The notes below the pieces were generated by a model. The model saw only the letters and a program-made list of their open reading frames with translations, did not search any database and was not told the DNA's origin. A DNA stretch of 64,000 bases, from the NCBI RefSeq assembly GCF_005221305.1, contig NZ_CP039887.1, positions 1,674,001-1,738,000 on the forward strand, given 5' to 3'. Both the position numbers and the translations under genes were made by a program. Source of the stretch: Neisseria subflava. GTDB taxonomy: Bacteria; Pseudomonadota; Gammaproteobacteria; Burkholderiales; Neisseriaceae. Shown in pieces: positions 25,257 through 38,469 of this stretch. Position 1 is the first letter of the stretch, and every line of letters begins with the position of its first letter.

Positions 25257-25261
25257 CATAA
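24431..25261 (+). CDS. IS481-family transposase with altered C-terminus
   Basis: 276-aa copy of the transposase at 19027-19833, with the same helix-turn-helix and DDE motifs (HLDTKRLP, VYSDNGTEYKG, KAERVIRT). A 2-base deletion near the 3' end relative to copy 1 changes the last residues to ASFSTCGVNNATFSYT and carries the frame past the right inverted repeat. The core is intact, so activity is possible but uncertain. Confidence 0.88.
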   Translation: MNMHKNTRLTPHHRQAIWLAYTQGKESVTSLARRYQVSRVTIYRALKAARGRLLKPQTSTNNRFKQAKYGMKRLAKVERGIQEKLKRQAKRYNKSYPGELVHLDTKRLPLLKGQKATDNRDYLFVAIDDFSRELYSAILPDKTADSAAKFLTGHLIDPCPYLIECVYSDNGTEYKGSANHAFGVACYENGIGQKFTRVARPQTNGKAERVIRTLMEMWHGKQLFDSPEHWRKELCRFVNFYNTVKPHRSLNGDTPFEVLQASFSTCGVNNATFSYT

Positions 25262-25367
25262 TCCAAATACCAAGAATGCACGAACACTCAATAGGTATCG
25301 ATTCATCAATATTCTTGCACCCTTACCCCATCACCTATCGCCAAACCGATAGAACCGACAGGTATGT

Positions 25368-25396
25368 AAAAAGCCCCCGACATCAGTCGGGGGCTT
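25368..25396 (-). terminator. rRNA operon terminator
   Basis: Strong GC stem AAGCCCCCGAC/GTCGGGGGCTT followed by T residues on the minus strand, just after 5S rRNA. Confidence 0.9.
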
Positions 25397-25404
25397 CGGA
25401 ATGG

Positions 25405-25521
25405 GTGTTTGGCGGTGACCTACTTTCACATGGAAGAACCACACTATCATCGGCGCTGAGTCGTTTCACGGTCCTGTTCGGGATGGGAAGGCGTGGGACC
25501 AACTCGCTATGGCCGCCAAAC
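25405..25521 (-). rRNA. rrf: 5S ribosomal RNA
   Basis: Minus strand reads from TTTGGCGGCCATAGCGAGTT to GGTCACCGCCAAACAC, with the terminal stem pairing both ends. The conserved CCCATCCCGAAC loop is present. About 117 nt; ends are approximate to a few bases. Last gene of the rRNA operon. Confidence 0.95.
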
Positions 25522-25616
25522 TTAAACTGTTACAAATCGGTAAAGCCTTAATCAATTATTTGGTGATGACTGAATCAGTCAGTAAGCTTTTATCTTTTGA
25601 AGTTCTTCAAATGATA

Positions 25617-28504
<2,888 letters not shown>

Positions 28505-28852
28505 CTATCATTTCAAGAACCTCTTTGACTTCGTTTACCTACCCGTTGACTAGGGAAGCAAACTTGAAATTCCTACTTTGATAAAGCTTACTGCTTTGTT
28601 GTGTCTTAATCCTGCCTTTTGTGTTTCAGGATTAAGTCGATACAATCATCACCCAAATACTGTGTTTGTTTTCTTTTCTCTTGCGAGAGATTTTTTATCC
28701 TTTGCAAAGAACAAAAAATCAAAACAAACTCATTGTCTTTGTTTGTTGATTTCGGCTTTCCAATTTGTTAAAGATCGATGCGTCGATATTTCACTTCGCA
28801 AATCAAAATAAGCTGCTAAGTATAGCAGGCTTCCTTTGATTTGTAAAGTTCT
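28505..28852 (-). other. 16S-23S spacer with processing and antitermination sites
   Basis: Transcribed spacer between 23S and tRNA-Ala with no gene. A boxA-like GATCTTTAACA lies on the minus strand at about 28765-28775, and sequences pairing across the 23S ends are present. Confidence 0.75.
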
Positions 28853-28928
28853 TGGTGGAGGCAAACGGGATCGAACCGATGACCCCCTGCTTGCAAAGCA
28901 GGTGCTCTACCAACTGAGCTATGCCCCC
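28853..28928 (-). tRNA. tRNA-Ala (anticodon TGC)
   Basis: 76-nt cloverleaf on the minus strand, GGGGGCATAGCTCAGTTGG to the encoded CCA, with anticodon loop CTTTGCAAG. Located in the 16S-23S spacer as usual. Confidence 0.98.
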
Positions 28929-28933
28929 GTTCT

Positions 28934-29010
<77 letters not shown>

Positions 29011-29112
29011 GGATTCTCTTCTTAAGCGAATCTTGTCTTCACTCAAGCTTTTCTCTTCCGCATCTTTTACAGTTTACCGATAAGTGTGAATGCATCAGAC
29101 CTCCTCTTTCTC

Positions 29113-30657
<1,545 letters not shown>

Positions 30658-30782
30658 ATCTCTAACTTATAACTTCTGGTCTGCTTCAAAGAAACCGACA
30701 GGACAATGTCTAAAACATCATCTTGTCTGTCTTTCAAACAGTGTGAGGCCTAATGCACTCACACTTATCGGTAATCTGTTTT

Positions 30783-30792
30783 TTAAAGAGCA
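30783..30792 (-). promoter_or_regulatory. boxA antitermination site of rrn leader
   Basis: Minus-strand TGCTCTTTAA, an exact match to the bacterial rRNA boxA core, between the promoter and 16S. Confidence 0.8.
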
Positions 30793-30798
30793 AATCGA

Positions 30799-30826
30799 AT
30801 TATACAGTACATTTAGCAAATGTCAA
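30799..30826 (-). promoter_or_regulatory. rRNA operon promoter
   Basis: Consensus -35 TTGACA (30821-30826 on the minus strand) and -10 TATAAT (30799-30804) with 16-bp spacing, preceded by an AT-rich stretch that may act as an UP element. Confidence 0.85.
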
Positions 30827-31053
30827 TTAAAATTATCGAAAATTTCAACCAGCTGTGTTATACTGTCTGCTTCGTTTTCTTCACCGCGTCAGCAGCGAAG
30901 AACCGAACTATACGCCTCCCAACAAAACCAGTCAACACCTTTCGCAAAATTATTTTCAGAAAATTAATCACAGACATGTTTTAAAAGGGTTTTTATTTTA
31001 TAAAAAACTCCAACAAACTTTCTACACTCTCCATTCATACAAAAAATACAAAC
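30827..31053. other. Gene-free region upstream of the rRNA operon
   Basis: AT-rich stretch with a partial palindrome near 30887-30920. I see no gene and no recognised RNA in it. Confidence 0.5.
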
Positions 31054-31087
31054 AAAGGCCGTCTGAAAGAGTATTTCAGACGGCCTG
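31054..31087. terminator. DUS-pair terminator of the CcsA-like gene
   Basis: Opposed AGGCCGTCTGAA copies 17 bp after the stop codon of the minus-strand membrane-protein gene. Confidence 0.75.
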
Positions 31088-31103
31088 TTTACATGATTTC
31101 TAT

Positions 31104-31916
31104 TTATCCAATACGTTGAAGGACAATTTCTAGGACAAATTTACTGCCTACATAGGCAAAAATCAGACTGACAAATCCGACAATAGTCCAAACGGCGGCT
31201 TTTTTGCCGCGCCATGCGGTCATGCTGTGTTTCAACAATAATGCGCCATAAATCAGCCAAGACATAATACTGAAGATGGTTTTATGCGTGAAGGTCATCG
31301 GCTTGCCGAAAATGGTTTCTGCAAAAAACGTACCGCTGATAACGGAATAGGTCAATAAAACGAATCCTGCCCACATACCTTGGAACATCAGTTTTTCCAA
31401 ACTCAATAATGGCGGTAAGAAGCTGACCAATGCAGAAAAACGGCGTTTGTGCAGATTGCGGTCGAGCAAAAGGATTAGGATGGCAAATAAGGTAACGATG
31501 CCAAATAATCCGTATGCGAGCAATGATGATGCGATGTGCGACAGCGGCAATAAGTCTACGATTTGACGGCCTGAAAAATCACCCGGGAAAAGGAAACCCA
31601 ACAATAAGGTCAATGCGGCACAGGGATACAATAAGAGTTGCACCCCACGCAGACAGTAAAAGAAGCTGCCCAGGCAGTACATCATCAACATCAGCCAAAC
31701 TATCAGACTGAGTGAATAACCAAAACCGGTAATCAATACCCTATCTTGCAATACCGGGAACATCAATGCTGCTCCATGTACCAATAATGCGCCACTCAAA
31801 ATCAGCAGCTCGGTTTTCAGCGGGTAAGACTTATTATTGTGCTTTTTATGTTGCAACCAGGAAAATGCGCCCAATCCGGCATACACCAGCATAAGGCAGA
31901 TTAAGACAATCGGCAT
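31104..31916 (-). CDS. CcsA/YpjD-like cytochrome c assembly membrane protein
   Basis: Inner-membrane protein of about 270 aa with eight or so hydrophobic helices and the CcsA-type segment (SVISGTFFAETIFGKPMTFTH in two adjoining parts), ending in KTIFSIMSWLIYGALLLKH. YpjD-type proteins are commonly paired with ffh, as here. Start chosen at 31916 (MPIVLICLMLVYAGLGAF) with a GAGAAAG ribosome site. A longer open frame to 32090 runs through a DUS and is unlikely. A role in heme delivery or cytochrome c assembly is inferred from the family. Confidence 0.85.
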   Translation of the reverse strand: MPIVLICLMLVYAGLGAFSWLQHKKHNNKSYPLKTELLILSGALLVHGAALMFPVLQDRVLITGFGYSLSLIVWLMLMMYCLGSFFYCLRGVQLLLYPCAALTLLLGFLFPGDFSGRQIVDLLPLSHIASSLLAYGLFGIVTLFAILILLLDRNLHKRRFSALVSFLPPLLSLEKLMFQGMWAGFVLLTYSVISGTFFAETIFGKPMTFTHKTIFSIMSWLIYGALLLKHSMTAWRGKKAAVWTIVGFVSLIFAYVGSKFVLEIVLQRIG

Positions 31917-32098
31917 AAATATCTTTCTCAATAGATGTGTGAACACTTGACGGACAGCCGGCAGGGTTTCAGACGGCCTTGGTGTGCGTGTTTGTGTTCT
32001 TGAAGCATAACTTCGGACTATCGTGTAAAATAATCCGAATTTTATTTTAACAAAGAATGCCCTGTATTGGGCAGCTATTCTCATTATCAAGGATAAGT

Positions 32099-33469
32099 AT
32101 GTTAGACAACCTGACCAACCGCTTCAGCAAGGTACTTAAAAATATTCGCGGCCAATCAACGCTGACCGAAGACAATATTAAAGAGGCCTTGCGCGAGGTT
32201 CGTCTTGCCCTGCTGGAAGCCGACGTTGCATTGCCCGTCGTTAAAGAATTCGTCAACACAGTCAAAGAACAGGCCCTTGGCCAAGAAGTCGTCGGCAGCC
32301 TGACGCCCGACCAAGCCTTTATTGGTGTGGTCAACCAAGCCTTAGTCGAATTGATGGGCAAGGAAAACAAAACATTGGATTTATCGGTTTCACCTCCTGC
32401 CATCGTTTTGATGGCCGGTTTGCAGGGTGCCGGTAAGACAACAACCGTCGGCAAACTCGCCCGCCTGCTGAAAAACGATCAGAAGAAAAAAGTCTTGGTA
32501 GTATCTGCCGACGTTTACCGCCCTGCCGCGATTGAACAGCTGCGCCTGTTGGCCGAACAGGTCGGCGTGGACTTTTTCCCATCCGATACCAACCAAAAAC
32601 CGGTTGAGATTGCAACTGCCGCCGTCGATTACGCCAAAAAACATTTTTACGATGTCTTGATGGTCGATACCGCCGGCCGTTTGGCAATCGATGAAGAGAT
32701 GATGAACGAAATCAAAGCGCTTCATGCGGCGGTCAACCCGGTTGAAACTTTGTTCGTTATTGATGCCATGCTGGGTCAGGATGCGGTAAATACCGCTCAG
32801 GCATTTAATGAAGCCCTACCGCTGACCGGTGTCGTATTGACCAAGATGGACGGCGACTCGCGCGGCGGTGCGGCATTGTCCGTACGCCATGTGACCGGCA
32901 AACCAATTAAATTTATCGGTGTCGGCGAAAAAATCAACGGCCTCGAACCTTTCCACCCCGACCGTCTTGCCAGCCGTATCCTCGGCATGGGCGACGTATT
33001 GACCCTGATTGAAGACGTTCAAAAAGGTATTGATGAAGAAGCCGCCGCCAAAATGGCGAAAAAGCTGCAAAAAGGCAAAGGCTTCGACCTCAACGACTTT
33101 AAAGAACAAATCCAGCAGATGCGCAATATGGGCGGCTTGGAAAACCTGATGTCGAAAATGCCGGGCGAACTGGGCCAAATCTCGAAACAAATCCCCGAAG
33201 GCACGGCTGAAAAAGCGATGGGCAAAGTGGAAGCCATCATCAACTCAATGACTCCAAAAGAACGCGCCAACCCTGCCCTGCTCAAAGCCAGCCGCAAACG
33301 CCGTATTGCAATGGGTGCGGGCACAACCGTGCAGGAAGTGAATAAATTGCTCAAACAGTTTGAACAAATGCAACAAATGATGAAGATGTTCAGCGGCAAC
33401 GGTTTGGGCAAACTGATGCGTTTGGCCAAAGGCATGAAGGGAATGAAAGGCATGTTCCCAGGTTTGTAA
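32099..33469 (+). CDS. ffh: Signal recognition particle protein Ffh
   Basis: GTPase that binds signal sequences and 4.5S RNA and delivers nascent membrane proteins to FtsY. The 456-aa protein has the N domain, the G domain with GLQGAGKTT (107-115), DTAGR and TKMDGDSRGG, and a Met-rich M domain ending MKGMKGMFPGL. Start set at 32099 with AAGGA upstream; the earlier ATG at 32057 adds non-family residues. Divergent from the CcsA-like gene. Confidence 0.98.
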   Translation: MLDNLTNRFSKVLKNIRGQSTLTEDNIKEALREVRLALLEADVALPVVKEFVNTVKEQALGQEVVGSLTPDQAFIGVVNQALVELMGKENKTLDLSVSPPAIVLMAGLQGAGKTTTVGKLARLLKNDQKKKVLVVSADVYRPAAIEQLRLLAEQVGVDFFPSDTNQKPVEIATAAVDYAKKHFYDVLMVDTAGRLAIDEEMMNEIKALHAAVNPVETLFVIDAMLGQDAVNTAQAFNEALPLTGVVLTKMDGDSRGGAALSVRHVTGKPIKFIGVGEKINGLEPFHPDRLASRILGMGDVLTLIEDVQKGIDEEAAAKMAKKLQKGKGFDLNDFKEQIQQMRNMGGLENLMSKMPGELGQISKQIPEGTAEKAMGKVEAIINSMTPKERANPALLKASRKRRIAMGAGTTVQEVNKLLKQFEQMQQMMKMFSGNGLGKLMRLAKGMKGMKGMFPGL

Positions 33470-33482
33470 GCTAATTTGACAG

Positions 33483-33514
33483 AAAACGCCGTCTGAAATT
33501 TCAGACGGCGTTTT
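33483..33514. terminator. Perfect hairpin terminator after ffh
   Basis: AAAACGCCGTCTGAAA paired with its complement and followed by T residues, 13 bp past the ffh stop. Confidence 0.8.
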
Positions 33515-33577
33515 GTTTTGTATTCAAATTTAAAACCATGAGGCTTTAGCAACCATCTATTCTATAACGTCTAATAT

Positions 33578-33616
33578 GAAAGGCCGTCTGAAATATCTTA
33601 TTTTCAGACGACCTTT
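33578..33616. terminator. DUS-pair terminator of dsbA
   Basis: One AGGCCGTCTGAA and one AGGTCGTCTGAA in opposition, downstream of the minus-strand dsbA gene. Confidence 0.7.
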
Positions 33617-33634
33617 GCTCATTCAGCCTTCAAC

Positions 33635-34330
33635 TTATTGCGGCTTTTTCTGCTCTTCGCGTACTTTGTCCACCAACTGGTCAATCGTGGTCATGCCGGA
33701 CTGCCAGTCTTTAAATTCGACTTGGTATTTGCTGCCGACGATAACGGTCGGTGTGCCGCTGATTTGGAATTTATTGGTCAACTCTTCCATTTGAGCCGCA
33801 CGCGCTTGACTTTCGGGCGCTTCAAATGCAGCCAATACTTTTTTGCCGTCAAATGCAGTTTGCTCGGACAACCATTTTTTCAGGGTATCGGTATCGGCTA
33901 GATTGATTTTTTGATTAACCATCGCATCGAAAATATGGCTGTTCGCTTTATCTGATTCGCCGGCTATTTCCACTGCGGCGGCCAAACGAGCCAAAGGTTT
34001 CATTTCGTCACCCCAAATCACATGCTCGCGACGCAGGTAGGTATCGTCTTTGAACGTTTTGGTGTGTTCGCTCAAAACCGGCTCCAAATGGGCGCAATGC
34101 GGGCAGAAGTAGCCGAAAAATTCCAATACTTCGACTTTGCCGGCCTGTTGTTGTGGAATAGGCGTAGACAATACAGTGTAGTTCACGCCTTCGGTCAATG
34201 GAGCTGGCGCTGCCGGAGCAGATGCGCTGCTTTGGGCGCTGTCTGCCGGAACGCTGGTTTCAGCCTGTTTGCCGCAAGCGGCCAATGCCAACAGGGTCAA
34301 TGAAGTCAAAGCTAAGGTTTTCAGTCTCAT
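33635..34330 (-). CDS. dsbA: Lipoprotein thiol:disulfide interchange protein DsbA
   Basis: Introduces disulfides into exported proteins. The 231-aa precursor has a lipobox LAAC (Cys19), an Ala/Ser/Pro linker, and a thioredoxin-fold DsbA domain with the CPHC active site (76-79) and the cis-proline GTPTVIVG. Neisseria are unusual in having membrane-anchored lipoprotein DsbA enzymes (DsbA1/DsbA2), which this fits. It stands alone, with a DUS terminator on each side. It probably supports folding of cysteine-bearing envelope proteins such as LptD. Confidence 0.95.
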   Translation of the reverse strand: MRLKTLALTSLTLLALAACGKQAETSVPADSAQSSASAPAAPAPLTEGVNYTVLSTPIPQQQAGKVEVLEFFGYFCPHCAHLEPVLSEHTKTFKDDTYLRREHVIWGDEMKPLARLAAAVEIAGESDKANSHIFDAMVNQKINLADTDTLKKWLSEQTAFDGKKVLAAFEAPESQARAAQMEELTNKFQISGTPTVIVGSKYQVEFKDWQSGMTTIDQLVDKVREEQKKPQ

Positions 34331-34435
34331 AGGTATCTCTTTACATTCAAATCAATGTGCGGATTTTATGGCATTTTGTTGAAGGCGTGTTCAATTTGAG
34401 TGAAAAAATGTGTTTAGTTTTATTTCAGCCTTTAT

Positions 34436-34488
34436 AAAGGCCGTCTGAAATATGGCTTGGATAATTAGCCTTATTTTCAGACGGCCTT
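34436..34488. terminator. DUS-pair terminator of siderophore receptor
   Basis: Opposed AGGCCGTCTGAA copies with a 24-nt loop, just past the receptor stop codon at 34501. Confidence 0.65.
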
Positions 34489-34500
34489 TGCCTGATTTCA

Positions 34501-36623
34501 TCAGAAACGGTAATTTACCCGAGCAGTATAGCCACGCGGATTACCCGGCATAGAGTCCGAACGCCAATATTTTTGATTGAGCAGATTGGCTGCGGCAAAG
34601 GTAACGTTAACATTTTTATGGTTCCAGCCGAGCATGGCATCAACTCGGGCAAAGCCTGGAAGCGTGGTGACTTCTTTGTTTCTTGAATCGTAGTCGTAGC
34701 GTTTGCCCGTACCGGTTACGCCGATTTCGCCGTAGAGGTTTTCGGTCGGCGTGTAACGGAAGAACAGGTTGCCGGTAACGTTGCTGGTGTTGTCCAAATG
34801 GATGCCCACGCGGTCGGGATTTTCTTTGTCTTCAACGACTTTCGCCTGCATCACGCCCAACGAGCCGCGCAGGTAGAGTTTTTTGGGGATGATTTGTCCG
34901 ATGGCGGACAACTCCACGCCGCGCGAACGGTGTTTGCCGCCGACTGCCCAAGTGTAGGGATCATTTTGCGCGTCGGGACGGTAGCGGATATTGAAGCGTT
35001 CGATTTGGTAGGCGGACAATGTGGTGCTGAGTCGGTCGTCCAGCCAACTGCTTTTGACACCGGTTTCGTATTGGCGGGTGTATTCGGGGTTGGCGTTGAA
35101 CACGGCGGAAGACGAAGTGTCGATGCTCAAATAGCCGCCGCGTCCGCCATAAGGCGCGAAGCCTTTGTTATACGAGGCGTAGAGCGTGTGGGCGGGTGTT
35201 ACGTTCCACACTGCGCCGATGTTGGGGCTGAACGAGTGGCCGCTGTATTGGCGGCTGCTGCCGGTGAGTTTGTTTTCGGAATTAAAGGTGTATTTGTCGT
35301 AACGGCCGCCGAGGACGAATTTCAAATCGGGCGTGGCGGAGAAGATGTTTTGCACGAAAATACCGTAGGAGTCGGCTTTGTGGCGGTTTTGGGTGAGGAC
35401 GGGCTGCAATCTGCCCGAAGCCGGCCAGCTTGCGCGATCGTAGGGGTCGATGGAGGCAGAGAAGGCGCGGCTGTAACCCAATGTCGGGTTGCGGTGTTCG
35501 CGGCTGTAGTCCATGCCTACGGTCAGGTGGTTTTCAAAACGGCCGATGTTGTAGTCGCCGTTGAGTGTGAAGTTGGACGACAGGGTTTTGTTGTCGGTCT
35601 GCTGCCAGGCGTAATTGCGCTTGATTAGGCTGCCGTTTTCGCTGCCTGCATAGAAATGGTCGAAATCCTGCGCCGCCGTGCGGTGGGCGAGCTGCCATTG
35701 GGCGCGCCATTTGTCGTTGAAGGCGTATTCAAGGTCGGAACGCCAAACTTGCAGCTTGTCTTTGACAAAATCGTTCGGGTGGGCGAAACCCATGCGGTAA
35801 GGCAGTCCGAAGCGGTCGTACACGGACTTGGTCGGGCTGCGGTCGGGTGTGCGCTCCACATTGTCGTAGGTGTATTGCCCCGTCCATTTCAAGCCGTTGT
35901 CGAGTTTGACGGTAATGCTGGGCGAAACCATGACGTTTTTGCTGTCTATGCCGCTGCGGAACGAATTGGCGCGCCCGACTTCGCCGGTGAGGCGGATGGC
36001 GACGTTTTTGTTCAGCACTTCGTTGATGTCCATATTCAGGCTGCGGTTTGCCCACGAGCCGTAAACCGCACCGATGTTGCGGCTTTGTTGAAGTTGGCGT
36101 ATTTGCTGACCATATTGATGACGCCGCCGCCGTTGGTGCGACCGTACAGGACAGAAGACGGGCCTTTCAGGATTTCCACGCGCTCGATGTTGGCGGTGCT
36201 GCGGCGGACCTGTCCGCTTTCGCGCACGCCGTCGCGGTAAATATCGGAGGCGTCGGCTTGAAAACCGCGCAGGAAAATGCTTTCGCCGCGCATATCGTAA
36301 GCCGCGTCAATACCGGCGTTGCCTTCGAGGATGGAACTCAAATCGTTCGTGCCGTAGTTTTTGTTTTTCTGGATGTTGAGCGTATCGACGGTTTGCGGCG
36401 TTTCTTTGATGAGCTGGCCGTTGCGGGTAACGGCGGCTTCGTCGTAGTTGATGTAGCCTTTGAGTACGCTGGTATCGGACTGTCCGACCACAGAAACAGT
36501 GGGCAAAGTAGCGGTGTAATGTTCACCATTGTCCTGCGTATCGGCGGCAGCAACAGGGAAGGAAGCGATAATCAGCGTGGGTAATAAAGCCAAATGAAAT
36601 GGTATTTGCATTTTTATACTCAA
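34501..36623 (-). pseudogene. TonB-dependent siderophore receptor, frameshifted
   Basis: Outer-membrane ferric-siderophore receptor of the FpvA/FhuE type. The N-terminal piece has a signal peptide ending VAAA, a plug with TPQTVDTLNIQKNKN and the conserved IERVEILKGPSSVLYGRTNG. It runs out of frame at about 36075. The barrel piece continues in another frame (GAVYGSWANRSLNMDINEVL to the terminal NYRF). One base inserted near 36075 restores a 707-aa protein, so this is a single deletion; it is not in a homopolymer run. A Fur-like site lies 38 bp upstream. The siderophore is unknown. Confidence 0.88.
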
Positions 36624-36660
36624 TTTAACGAAACAACCGAATTATATTGCTTCAAAAAAG

Positions 36661-36680
36661 AAATGAGAATAGTTTATTTT
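36661..36680 (-). promoter_or_regulatory. Fur-box-like site upstream of siderophore receptor
   Basis: AATGAGAATAGTTTATTTT matches the tbpB site at 17867-17886 in 18 of 20 positions and lies 38 bp upstream of the receptor ATG. Confidence 0.7.
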
Positions 36681-36708
36681 AATTATATTTAACATGATAT
36701 TTGTAAAC

Positions 36709-36747
36709 AAAGGCCGTCTGAAACACATATCAGTTTCAGACGGCCTC
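36709..36747. terminator. DUS-pair terminator
   Basis: Opposed AGGCCGTCTGAA copies between the receptor upstream region and the stop of the minus-strand hydrolase-like gene. Confidence 0.65.
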
Positions 36748-36770
36748 TCTTCTTGATAGACACTTCTAAA

Positions 36771-37304
36771 CTATTTACTTAACAGCATTTCCTGCATCAG
36801 CTTCACACCCCATTGCCAGCCGCCGAGTGCGCCGTTTAACTGGCCGGAATGCGGTGATTGAAGCAAGCGTGCATGCCAGCGGTCGGCCTGTTCTTGCGCC
36901 CAATCGCGTGGCGTGCCGTTTGTTTCGGCGATAACCAGCGCTGTACGGCAAGGGCAGCGGACACGCGGGAACGTATGGATTTCGTCCTCGGGAAAAGCTT
37001 CTGGACGCGGCGAGACCAAAATAATATTGGTCAGGCGTTTTTGCGTCAGGATGTCGGCTTGATACAACCATGCTAAAAATGCGGACACGCCGGCACCATG
37101 AGCCACGACGGCAATATTGCTGCTGACGATATGCTCGAAGGCCGTCTGAATGGCGTGTTGCCATTCGGAAATGGTTTGCCGACTATCGGCTTCGGCAGTG
37201 TGGACAATCGGATAGCTAACCGTCCAACGGTCTATCCACATTTCCGCTTCATCCGCATCGCGTATCAGAAACAGTGCCATTTCTTCGAGTTCGAAGCTCT
37301 GCAT
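36771..37304 (-). CDS. RBBP9/YdeN-like alpha/beta-hydrolase fold protein, catalytic residues missing
   Basis: About 177 aa with the short RBBP9/YdeN fold. The nucleophile elbow, normally V-G/A-H-S-x-G, reads VVAHGAGV, so the serine is Gly70. The terminal GHxN motif reads SGQLNG, so the histidine is also lost. The surrounding framework (ILVSPRPEAF, ALGGWQWGVKLM) is preserved, suggesting a non-enzymatic protein under selection. Start placed at MQSFELEEM; MALFLIRD at 37280 is an alternative, and the frame upstream to 37346 is DUS-derived. The gene follows the small membrane protein gene at 37315. Confidence 0.7.
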   Translation of the reverse strand: MQSFELEEMALFLIRDADEAEMWIDRWTVSYPIVHTAEADSRQTISEWQHAIQTAFEHIVSSNIAVVAHGAGVSAFLAWLYQADILTQKRLTNIILVSPRPEAFPEDEIHTFPRVRCPCRTALVIAETNGTPRDWAQEQADRWHARLLQSPHSGQLNGALGGWQWGVKLMQEMLLSK

Positions 37305-37314
37305 TTCAGACGGC

Positions 37315-37659
37315 CTATTTGAGCAAGTCGTTGAGTGTAAATGCAATCAGCAATGCGGCAGGCACGCTGAGGATGGCACAAGTCGCCAGACAAAGTACGA
37401 TGTTGGCAATCAGTCGCCAACCCTTCCAAGCAAAGCATTTGGCAGCAATCAGCAGGCAAGGCAGGGAAAACAGCAGCCATACCAACGCCCAAGTCGGATT
37501 TGCCTTGGTCGGTGTAACCAAGCCGGACATCCGCGCCAGCATAAACACCGCCCACACCAGCATAGGCAGCACAAATGCTGCCACGACCCACGCCGCGCCT
37601 ACGCCGGTTTTGCCGTTTACATTCCAGTCATATTTACCCAAAACCTTATTCGGCAACAT
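37315..37659 (-). CDS. Small membrane protein, function unknown
   Basis: 114 aa with three hydrophobic segments (WVVAAFVLPMLVWAVFMLA, ALVWLLFSLPCLLIAA, LIANIVLCLATCAIL). I do not recognise a family. Start chosen at 37659 because GGAG lies 8 nt upstream. It overlaps the xth stop by 14 bp and is followed closely by the RBBP9-like gene, so the three probably form one transcript. A DUS lies just after its stop. Confidence 0.7.
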   Translation of the reverse strand: MLPNKVLGKYDWNVNGKTGVGAAWVVAAFVLPMLVWAVFMLARMSGLVTPTKANPTWALVWLLFSLPCLLIAAKCFAWKGWRLIANIVLCLATCAILSVPAALLIAFTLNDLLK

Positions 37660-38425
37660 AGTCATACTCCACAACTAAAGGGGCGTGATCCGAGAATTTT
37701 TCGTCTTTATAAACATGTGCGGAAACGGCTTTGGCGGCCAACTCCGGCGTAACCATCTGATAATCGATACGCCACCCAACATCTTTCGCATACGCTTGTC
37801 CGCGGTTGCTCCACCAGGTATAGCCCGGCACATCGGGATAAAGTGTGCGCCACATATCCGTCCAGCCGAGCGTATGGATGACTTTGCCTATCCATTCGCG
37901 CTCTTCCGGCAGGAAGCCTGAGTTTTTCTGGTTGCCTTTCCAGTTTTTCAGGTCGATGTTTTGGTGGGCAATGTTCCAGTCTCCGCAGACGACGATGTCG
38001 CGTCCTTCGTTTTTCATGGCTTCGAGCATGGGATAGAACGCGTCCAGAAAGCGGTATTTCACTTGTTGGCGCTCTTCCGCGCTGCTGCCGCTGGGCAGAT
38101 ACAGCGAAATTACCGACAACTTGCCGAAATCGCAACGGACAAAACGGCCTTCCCTGTCAAATTCCTCAATGCCCATGCCGATTTGCACATTGTCGGGTTT
38201 GCGTTTGCTGTACACCGCCACGCCGCTGTAACCGCGCTTTTCGGCACAATGCCAGTAGCCGTGCATACCGTGCGGATTTTTCATATCGTCTGACAGGTCG
38301 GCCTCTTGAGCTTTCAGTTCCTGCACGCAGACGATGTCGGCACCGGAGGCGGCGATGTATTCATAAAAACCTTTTTTATAGGCGGAGCGGATGCCGTTGA
38401 CGTTGGCAGAGATGATTTTCAACAT
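37646..38425 (-). CDS. xth: Exodeoxyribonuclease III family AP endonuclease
   Basis: Base-excision repair enzyme that cuts at abasic sites and trims 3' ends. The 259-aa protein has the expected motifs: ANVNGIRSA, VQELKAQ (metal-binding Glu), GDWNIAHQNIDLKN, and the C-terminal RIDYQMV and FSDHAPLVVEYD. Neisseria carry two ExoIII-type enzymes (NApe and NExo). I cannot assign this one with certainty, though the length is like NApe. Confidence 0.95.
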   Translation of the reverse strand: MLKIISANVNGIRSAYKKGFYEYIAASGADIVCVQELKAQEADLSDDMKNPHGMHGYWHCAEKRGYSGVAVYSKRKPDNVQIGMGIEEFDREGRFVRCDFGKLSVISLYLPSGSSAEERQQVKYRFLDAFYPMLEAMKNEGRDIVVCGDWNIAHQNIDLKNWKGNQKNSGFLPEEREWIGKVIHTLGWTDMWRTLYPDVPGYTWWSNRGQAYAKDVGWRIDYQMVTPELAAKAVSAHVYKDEKFSDHAPLVVEYDYVAE

Positions 38426-38469
38426 AAGATTTGCGTGATTTTTAAAAACGGATAATAGGATTGAGGTTT

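Noticed and set aside
31917..32090. N-terminal extension of the CcsA-like gene
   Set aside because: It runs through a DUS and lacks family similarity; the start at 31916 has a ribosome site.
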